50,100 nucleotides of DNA from Bacteroidales bacterium. Its GTDB lineage: Bacteria; Bacteroidota; Bacteroidia; Bacteroidales; UBA932. The notes beneath the pieces were generated by a model. The model saw only the letters and a list, made by a program, of their open reading frames with translations, searched no databases and had not been told where the DNA came from. Each line of letters begins with the position of its first letter. Positions within the stretch are counted from its first letter, which is position 1. The position numbers and the translations under genes are program-made. The stretch lies in NCBI GenBank assembly GCA_004552965.1, contig SFMU01000015.1, positions 1 to 50,100 of the forward strand, read 5' to 3'. This document shows positions 45,322 through 50,100 of the stretch, piece after piece.

Positions 45322-46404
45322 TCAATGGAACAGCAGCACGAAAATCCGCCTGGCAATCGGGTCCACAAGATGATTCAGACCTTCTATCCAGACGGGAAGC
45401 CTGTCGCGATGCCTGTGCCAGTGGCGGTAGGCATCGATCCGGATGACCTTGTTTTCGGGGAAAACTCGGATCCGGCCCATCCGGAATTCCGTCAGGACTG
45501 CCTGGATCCATGAATCCAGCGACGAAAAAGCCTCTTTGTCGAACTCCCTGCGCGGGATGTCCATCAGGTGAGTCTTGACAAGAAGCCTGAGCCTGTTCTT
45601 GAAGTACTGCCTGAGAAATCCCACCCTGGCTTCGCTGAGGTCCGACATGTCTGCCTTCCTGTAGAAGTCCATCAGGTCCATCGTCATCCTCTCCAGCTGC
45701 GGCAGGCTCTTTCTGATGACGGCCGGATCCATAGTCTGGCCTTCCCTGTCCATATTGTACCGGTAGACAACCAGATCGTGGAACACGATGCTCCCGGCCC
45801 AGAAAAAAGGGTAGGAGGACCACTGGATGTCCGTGTAGGAGATTCCCTCGGTCTGGCGGTAGCCATGGTCTCTGAGCAGTTGTGTCCTGTAGGTGAGCGA
45901 ATGCATCAGGAAATAGCGGATGAACCCGTCCCCGAGCACCTTGTCAAGGTTATAGACCTTGCCGTAGGTGTAAGGCTCCCGGCCGTAGTTCTGGTACTTG
46001 ACAGTCTCTGTGCGACCTCCTTCATGAATCATCAGAAAATGCGTCACGGAGACATCCACTTCCTGTTCAAGTGACTTGAGCTCAGCGACATACTTCGCGA
46101 GCGCCTGAGAGTCGAACCAATCGTCCGAATCCAGCACCTTCACATATTCACCGACCGCCAGCGGCAACGCGGCATTGATGGTGGAGCCATAGTTCCCGTT
46201 CTTCTTGTCCACGACCTTGATGCTCTGCGGATACCTTTCTGCATAGGAATATGCGACCGCGCGGGACGAGTCTGTGCTTCCGTCATTGACAACCAGGATG
46301 TCGAGGTCATCCAGCACGCCGGAGGCAGTCAGGGAGTCCAGGCATCGAGGCAGCAAGGCGGCCATGTTGTAGGTGGGGATGATTATGGAAAGGATCTTTT
46401 CCAT
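45322..46404 (-). CDS. GT2 family glycosyltransferase C
   Basis: 360 aa. KILSIIIPTYNMAALLPRCLDSL binds the nucleotide; LVVNDGSTDSS and EYVKVLDSDDW carry the acidic and DxD residues. SSYPFFWAGSIVFHDLVVYRY and the following DREGQTMDP are typical of the larger GT2 enzymes of capsule loci. Basic C-terminus (HRHRDRLPVW), then a short hydrophobic end. It follows GT D with a 24-base gap and precedes the wzm promoter. Confidence 0.88.
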   Translation of the reverse strand: MEKILSIIIPTYNMAALLPRCLDSLTASGVLDDLDILVVNDGSTDSSRAVAYSYAERYPQSIKVVDKKNGNYGSTINAALPLAVGEYVKVLDSDDWFDSQALAKYVAELKSLEQEVDVSVTHFLMIHEGGRTETVKYQNYGREPYTYGKVYNLDKVLGDGFIRYFLMHSLTYRTQLLRDHGYRQTEGISYTDIQWSSYPFFWAGSIVFHDLVVYRYNMDREGQTMDPAVIRKSLPQLERMTMDLMDFYRKADMSDLSEARVGFLRQYFKNRLRLLVKTHLMDIPRREFDKEAFSSLDSWIQAVLTEFRMGRIRVFPENKVIRIDAYRHWHRHRDRLPVWIEGLNHLVDPIARRIFVLLFH

Positions 46405-46428
46405 AGGAGAGGAGTGGGTTTGGATGTT

Positions 46429-47442
46429 TCAGATCACTGATCTGTTCAGTCTGTGCATATACACCCTGATGATCAGGATGGCGACAGACGGCAATGCATG
46501 GACCATCACGTCAAGGGTGTTGAACAGGAAACTCTTTCTCAGGTAAGGATTCTGTCTGTATTCCGGGATCAGTCTGACAAGTTCTGCCCTGATCTCTCTC
46601 AGGACGGATTTCCTCGCCGGCTTGTTTGTCGAGATGTAGTCGAAGACTGACATCATGTAGCCCTTCTTGAAATATATGAAGTCGATCTCGTCCTTGTCCG
46701 CCTCGTAGAGGCCGTCCTCGCGGATCTTGGCCATCAGGCTTCCAAGGGATGCCAGCTTGTGCAGGTAGCGGTTCCCGTTGGCGCTGCCGGAGAGGGAATT
46801 CTCCTTTCTGATGTACTTGTAGAGACTCTGGTCTACCGTGGAGATCCTCCTGCAGCAAAGCAGGGCGCAGCAGAGCATGGCGGTGTCCTCCGAACTTCTT
46901 CCGTTCGGAAAATGGATTCTGTTCACATCGAAGAGGGTCTTCCTGTAGAGGTAGGTCGTGAAGTAGGAGACGTAGTTCTGGAGAAACTTCTTCCTGACCT
47001 CACCGGTGAATTCTCCGTCAGGTATCTGGGGGTTCCTGCGTGTTCCGCTCAGGTTTCCATGCTCGTCGCAGACATCCAGATTGCAGCAGCAGAGATCGCT
47101 GCCGTTCCTTTCAGCGGACTTCACGAGCAGTTCGCAGAAGCGTGGGTCGATGATGTCGTCGCTGTCGACAAATGCGATGTACTTGCCGGTGGCTGCCTCG
47201 ATGCCCATGTTGCGTGCCGTTCCGGGACCGCTGTTGACGGGGGTTTCGAGGAACCGGAATGCAATCTGGCCGGAATAGTCCTTCAGAATGCTGTGTGCAA
47301 GTTCGATCGACGCATCTGTGCCGTGGTCATCGATGATGATCACTTCCAGGTCCTGAAAGGTCTGCTGCATAACGCTGTCGAGGTATTTTCCTATCTCGGA
47401 GGATGCGTTGTAAACAGGAGTTATGATCGAAACCATGCACAT
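46429..47442 (-). CDS. GT2 family glycosyltransferase D
   Basis: 337 aa from ATG 47442; ATG 47436 is two codons later. The more upstream ATG at 47505 is unlikely because it lies upstream of the -7 box at 47451-47458. VSIITPVYNASSEIGKYLDSVMQQTF, EVIIIDDHGTDAS and KYIAFVDSDDI (DxD) define the family. The C-terminal part (about 300-330) is hydrophobic, with VMVHALPSVAILIIRVYM, probably a membrane anchor. It is the first gene of the minus-strand GT group. Confidence 0.87.
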   Translation of the reverse strand: MCMVSIITPVYNASSEIGKYLDSVMQQTFQDLEVIIIDDHGTDASIELAHSILKDYSGQIAFRFLETPVNSGPGTARNMGIEAATGKYIAFVDSDDIIDPRFCELLVKSAERNGSDLCCCNLDVCDEHGNLSGTRRNPQIPDGEFTGEVRKKFLQNYVSYFTTYLYRKTLFDVNRIHFPNGRSSEDTAMLCCALLCCRRISTVDQSLYKYIRKENSLSGSANGNRYLHKLASLGSLMAKIREDGLYEADKDEIDFIYFKKGYMMSVFDYISTNKPARKSVLREIRAELVRLIPEYRQNPYLRKSFLFNTLDVMVHALPSVAILIIRVYMHRLNRSVI

Positions 47443-47450
47443 AATTCTTT

Positions 47451-47458
47451 CAAATATA
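47451..47458 (-). promoter_or_regulatory. -7 box of GT D, implying a near-leaderless mRNA
   Basis: TATATTTG on the minus strand is an exact consensus match. It ends 8 bases before ATG 47442 and 14 before ATG 47436, so the expected 5' leader is only about 4-10 nt. Confidence 0.5.
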
Positions 47459-47523
47459 GCACTATTTCTTAGCTTTTTGCCTATTCTTGCGAACCGACTG
47501 GCCAATTGATTTCACATTCCTGC

Positions 47524-47626
47524 ATGAGCAAGCGCATTCTAGTAACCGGAGGAGCCGAAGGTCTGTATCGAGGAAGGCCTCGACAAGACGATCGGCTACT
47601 TCAGATCAATTCTCCAGACCCGCTGA
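47524..47626 (+). pseudogene. Internally deleted relic of a UDP-glucuronate decarboxylase-type NAD-dependent epimerase
   Basis: ATG 47524 opens MSKRILVTGGA, the Rossmann start of sugar-nucleotide epimerases/decarboxylases. From 47555 the +1-shifted frame reads PKVCIEEGLDKTIGYFRSIL, then Q-T-R and a stop at 47624-47626. That is the C-terminal helix of the same family (UXS-like, usually W-E-P-K-V...GL..T..YF). About 830 bases of a roughly 310-codon gene are missing between. The junction GGAGCCG would fit both expected flanks, so microhomology-mediated deletion is likely. It points away from the neighbouring minus-strand genes. Confidence 0.75.
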
Positions 47627-47642
47627 CCTGCAGGCCTCGGGA

Positions 47643-49631
47643 TTATTCGATTACAGCGGCCCAGCCACCTCCGGGAGCCATGTGGATCAGGACTTTGCCG
47701 TCGGAAGGCAGTTCGGTGGAGACTTTCCTGTAGTCCTTGGCGATCCGATGGGCGTTGACACCGTCCTGGAAGACGGTCATCTTTCCGCCTCCGGTGAAGC
47801 CGAGGTCCAGTTCAAGATCCCTTGCGTTCCAGTCAGTCATTGCGCCGACGTACCACTTGTCACCCTTGCGGCGGGCGATGGCGACATATTCACCGATCTC
47901 TCCGCAGAGCGGCACTGTCTCGTCCCAGGTGGTCGGGAAGCCGGCAATGAACTCGGTGCACTCAGGCTCGTCCATGTAGGCTGATGGCGAATCGCACATC
48001 ATGGTGAGCGGGGCGTCGAAGATTGCATATTCGGCAAGCTGGCGGCAACGTGTGCCCTGGCTCATAGGTTCCGAGTTGCAAGGATGGTAGTTGCGCCTGG
48101 TGGCGTTGCGCATCGCGCCCTGGGTGTAGTCCATCGGTCCGGCCATCATCCTGATGAAAGGAATGGTGACGTCATAGGTGACCTGGTCGGTAGTGGCCGG
48201 GATCCATTTGACCTGCTCGAGTCCATGGACTCCTTCGAAGTTCAGCACGTTCGGGTAGGTCCTGGTGAGGCCGGCCGGCTTGAAGGCACCGTGGAAGTCG
48301 ATGAGGAGGTGGTACTTGGCGCCCAGACGTGCGCAGTCCTCGTAGAAGTCGACAACTTCCTGGTCGTCCCTGTCCATGAAATCGATCTTGAAGCCCTTGA
48401 TGCCCATCTGTGAATAGTGCCTGAATATTCCTTCGATGTCCTTGTCCACAGCCTTGTAGCCTGCCCAGAGGATGAGGCCGACGTTTCTTGACTCGGCATA
48501 TTCAGTCAGCTCCACGAGATCGATTTCAGGAACGATCTGCATCAGGTCGGTCTTGAGGTTGACTGCCCAGCCTTCGTCGAGGATGACATATTCGATGCCG
48601 TTGGCAGAAGCGAAGTCGATATAATATTTATAAGTGTCGTTGTTGACACCTGACTTGAAATCTACTCCGTAGATGTTCCAGTTGTTCCACCAGTCCCAGG
48701 CAACCTTTCCAGGCCTGATCCAGCTCCAGTCGGCCTGAGGGTCGGCAGGTTTGGCAAGGTTCCAGACGATGTCAGTTCCTGCAAGGTCCTTCGCCTGAGG
48801 GACGATACCGATGATTCTCCAAGGGAACTCCTGGCCGCAGGTAGCCTCGGCGATGTAGTCGTGACGGCTCCTGATAACGCCCTGAAGCATGTTGTGTCCT
48901 CCCACGACTGTCTCTGCCGGGCGGGTTGCATGCACTCCCTTGAGGGAAGTCTCTCCCACTGAGCTCAGGTACATTCCCGGATAGTGACGAAGGTCCGATT
49001 CGGTGATTATGACCTTCACTCCGTCAGCTGCTTCGAAGGCAACCGGAAGGAAGGCAAGCTGCTCGCGGTTCCATTCCGAAAGAGGAGAGACGGTGTAGAT
49101 GTTCTCGAAGGAGTTGCACCACTGCTGCTCGAAAGTTCCCTTGGTCCTGACATAAGGGATCCATGTCTTCAGATTGCCGGCGAAGTTGAACTCGGCCTGC
49201 TCTCCGGCCACATTGAATCCGCCTTTCCTGTCAGTGGAGACGAAGCGGTAGGCGACAGCGTCGTCGTAGGCGCGGAACTCGAGGGTGCAGTCCTTGAAAT
49301 CGATTGCCAGGAAGTTGTAGACATCGTCGACAGATTCTTTCTTGTAGACGATCGTCCGGATTCCTCTGTTTTCGACGCTTCCGGACCTTATCTTGCGGAT
49401 CTTGCCCTGGCCGAACACTCTTCCGTCCTCAAGGGTCATCGAGATTCTGGAGGGAGCAAGAATCTCCTGTCCGTTGTAGTCCACCGAATATGCCACCCCG
49501 TCGACAGTGCTTATCTTCACCGAGATTCCGGAATCGGGGGAATTCAGAATGCACTCTTTCTGTGCCGCATCGGACATGAAAGAAAGGGACAGCACTGTGA
49601 GAAGTGCAGCGAAAAGACGTTTCATATTCAT
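47643..49631 (-). CDS. Glycoside hydrolase family 97
   Basis: 662 aa, exported: signal peptide about 1-22 ending MSDAA-Q. Residues about 25-280 form the GH97 N-terminal beta-sandwich. The TIM barrel is about 290-560 with the calcium-dependent catalytic centre, and a C-terminal beta domain closes the protein. Seen: GIKGFKIDFMDRDDQEVVDFYEDC, LLIDFHGAFKPAGLTRTYPNVLNFEGVHGLEQVKW and TPLTMMCDSPSAY-like end. The family has inverting alpha-glucosidases (SusB) and retaining alpha-galactosidases. The Asp in KIDFMD suggests the retaining type, but I am not certain. It acts in the periplasm on oligosaccharides. Confidence 0.92.
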   Translation of the reverse strand: MNMKRLFAALLTVLSLSFMSDAAQKECILNSPDSGISVKISTVDGVAYSVDYNGQEILAPSRISMTLEDGRVFGQGKIRKIRSGSVENRGIRTIVYKKESVDDVYNFLAIDFKDCTLEFRAYDDAVAYRFVSTDRKGGFNVAGEQAEFNFAGNLKTWIPYVRTKGTFEQQWCNSFENIYTVSPLSEWNREQLAFLPVAFEAADGVKVIITESDLRHYPGMYLSSVGETSLKGVHATRPAETVVGGHNMLQGVIRSRHDYIAEATCGQEFPWRIIGIVPQAKDLAGTDIVWNLAKPADPQADWSWIRPGKVAWDWWNNWNIYGVDFKSGVNNDTYKYYIDFASANGIEYVILDEGWAVNLKTDLMQIVPEIDLVELTEYAESRNVGLILWAGYKAVDKDIEGIFRHYSQMGIKGFKIDFMDRDDQEVVDFYEDCARLGAKYHLLIDFHGAFKPAGLTRTYPNVLNFEGVHGLEQVKWIPATTDQVTYDVTIPFIRMMAGPMDYTQGAMRNATRRNYHPCNSEPMSQGTRCRQLAEYAIFDAPLTMMCDSPSAYMDEPECTEFIAGFPTTWDETVPLCGEIGEYVAIARRKGDKWYVGAMTDWNARDLELDLGFTGGGKMTVFQDGVNAHRIAKDYRKVSTELPSDGKVLIHMAPGGGWAAVIE

Positions 49632-49643
49632 TTCTTTTTGTGT

Positions 49644-49659
49644 TAGGATATATATCCTA
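49644..49659. promoter_or_regulatory. 16-bp perfect palindrome, candidate operator of the GH97 gene
   Basis: TAGGATATATATCCTA is a perfect 16-base palindrome lying 13 bases upstream of the GH97 ATG and directly abutting its -7 box. The predicted transcription start falls within it, a position suited to a repressor. Confidence 0.45.
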
Positions 49660-49689
49660 TAAAAGTAACACTTTTTTGGTTAAAACAAT
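49660..49689 (-). promoter_or_regulatory. Promoter of the GH97 gene
   Basis: On the minus strand ATTG (49689-49686) is followed after 18 bases by TACTTTTA (49667-49660), one base off TAnnTTTG. It gives a leader of about 22-25 nt. Confidence 0.45.
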
Positions 49690-49787
49690 AACAATCGGAT
49701 TGAAACCTACCATTTCCCTGGAGCCGGTTTCAGGCTGGCGGTTTTCGGATGTCATTGTGTATTAAAACGATAAACCAACAAATATGC

Positions 49788-49818
49788 TTTGGATATTGCA
49801 AAAAGATTTCTACTTTTG
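49788..49818 (+). promoter_or_regulatory. Promoter of the ilvD leader
   Basis: TTTG (49788-49791), a spacer of exactly 19 bases, then TACTTTTG (49811-49818): a full match to the Bacteroidota -33/-7 consensus. The expected start is about 49822-49825, giving a leader of about 205 nt before ilvD. Confidence 0.8.
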
Positions 49819-49858
49819 GCATCGGTTACAATTTGTAAGCAACAAACGAACATTGAAT

Positions 49859-49936
49859 ATGCCGTATCTTTCAGTCGTCATTATTTCCCTAGTCGTCCTC
49901 GTGCTAAAGTCCCGCGGACTGAAAGGGTGTATTTGA
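49859..49936 (+). CDS. ilvD leader peptide, rich in Val/Ile/Leu
   Basis: 25 codons from ATG 49859 to TGA 49934. It begins MPYLSVVIISLVVLVLK. In codons 4-16, 11 of 13 are branched-chain residues (13 of all 25). The ORF lies between the promoter and a terminator in front of ilvD, an enzyme of the pathway that makes these amino acids. This is the arrangement of the enterobacterial ilv and leu leader peptides. It is probably not functional as a protein; its translation senses the supply of charged tRNA-Val, -Ile and -Leu. Confidence 0.85.
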   Translation: MPYLSVVIISLVVLVLKSRGLKGCI

Positions 49937-49977
49937 ACCTGAAACGGCAAGACCTTTATTAAACCCCTTCTCAGTCC
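49908..49977 (+). promoter_or_regulatory. Antiterminator and anti-antiterminator of the ilvD attenuator
   Basis: Segment 1 AGTCC (49908-49912) pairs with segment 2 GGACT (49916-49920) around CGC. Segment 2, extended to GGACTGAAAGGG (49916-49927), can instead pair with segment 3 CCCTTCTCAGTCC (49965-49977), 12 base pairs with a single bulged C. Segment 3 overlaps the left arm of the terminator, so the two folds exclude each other. Segments 1 and 2 lie inside the 3' end of the leader ORF, just after the branched-chain codons. A ribosome stalled there would mask segment 1 and favour antitermination. Confidence 0.75.
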
Positions 49978-50001
49978 CCCATAGCGAGAAGAGGTTTTTT
50001 T
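49961..50001 (+). terminator. Attenuator (intrinsic terminator) upstream of ilvD
   Basis: AAACCCCTTCTC (49961-49972) pairs with GAGAAGAGGTTT (49986-49997), 11 pairs and one mismatch, around a 13-base loop. A run of seven T (49995-50001) follows. It lies 28 bases before the ilvD ATG and after the leader-peptide stop. Confidence 0.85.
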
Positions 50002-50029
50002 GTTTGAAACAATAACAACAATCACAGAT

Positions 50030-50100
50030 ATGAAGAACAAACTTCGCAGTTCAGTGACATTCGAAGGCAGGAGAATGGCCGGGGCCAGAGCGCTCTGGAT
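50030..50100 (+). CDS. ilvD: Dihydroxy-acid dehydratase, first 23 codons (runs off the window)
   Basis: The visible N-terminus has LRSS, FEGRRMAGARALW, matching the start of IlvD proteins (E. coli has YRSATTTHGRNMAGARALW). IlvD is the Fe-S dehydratase that makes the 2-keto acids for valine and isoleucine and supplies leucine synthesis. In Bacteroidales it usually heads an ilvD-ilvB-ilvN-ilvC-leu type operon; the rest lies beyond 50100. It is preceded by the attenuator described above. Confidence 0.9.
   Translation, partial: MKNKLRSSVTFEGRRMAGARALW

Noticed and set aside
37086..47442. Mobile element behind the GT duplications
   Set aside because: No transposase, integrase, terminal repeats or attachment sites were seen. 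Homologous recombination between the duplicated GTs explains the pattern.

Overview
This window comes from a member of the Bacteroidota, most likely order Bacteroidales. The reasons are the gene content (non-classical SdhA/SdhB, GH97, YfhO family, DUF5106-type thioredoxin lipoprotein, the coaX-OMP-TPR-lptC-PPIase cluster) and the promoters. At about ten gene starts I find the phylum's -7 box TAnnTTTG, in two cases with a TTG/TTTG -33 element 19 bases upstream. Shine-Dalgarno sequences are mostly absent. I cannot name a genus. There are no rRNA or tRNA genes, CRISPR arrays, transposases or phage genes that I can support.

Layout. 1-423: non-coding, with a 21-bp perfect inverted repeat enclosing further hairpins, bounded by two terminator-like hairpins. 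424-5370 (minus): SdhB and SdhA without an adjacent cytochrome b gene, an exported Ntn-type amidase, and RuvB. 5629-14912 (plus): Mfd, then a cell-envelope cluster (CoaX, beta-barrel protein, TPR protein, LptC, PpiD-like chaperone). 15000-21043: YchF, a secreted EEP-fold phosphodiesterase, GalK, and a YeiH-type transporter with two small partners. 21092-24253 (minus): a very large secreted protein with a metalloprotease-like motif, propeller and barrel. 24363-25762: a tiny ORF and two tandem secreted paralogues of unknown function. 25902-33372: thioredoxin-like lipoprotein, GalM, ThyA, FolA, two tandem sodium symporters and a glycosidase-like lipoprotein. 33384-47442: a surface-polysaccharide locus (YfhO, Glf, five GT2, two GT8, a DUF6625-type protein, and the Wzm/Wzt ABC exporter). 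47524-47626: relic of a sugar-nucleotide decarboxylase. 47643-49631: GH97 glycosidase. 49788-50100: the ilvD leader and the first 23 codons of ilvD.

How the parts fit. Glf makes UDP-galactofuranose, the GTs build a glycan, and Wzm/Wzt export it. The locus looks evolutionarily active: tandem GT duplications, a scar left by a lost GT, and an internally deleted UXS-like gene. A second apparent deletion joins the end of coaX to the beta-barrel gene, removing that gene's start and signal peptide.

Best findings: (1) a complete ribosome-mediated attenuator in front of ilvD, with promoter, 25-codon Val/Ile/Leu-rich leader peptide, mutually exclusive antiterminator and terminator; (2) the heptamer GAATATG/CATATTC, counted 62 times by eye where about 5-6 are expected from base composition; (3) the structured inverted-repeat element at 198-332; (4) the two deletion junctions.
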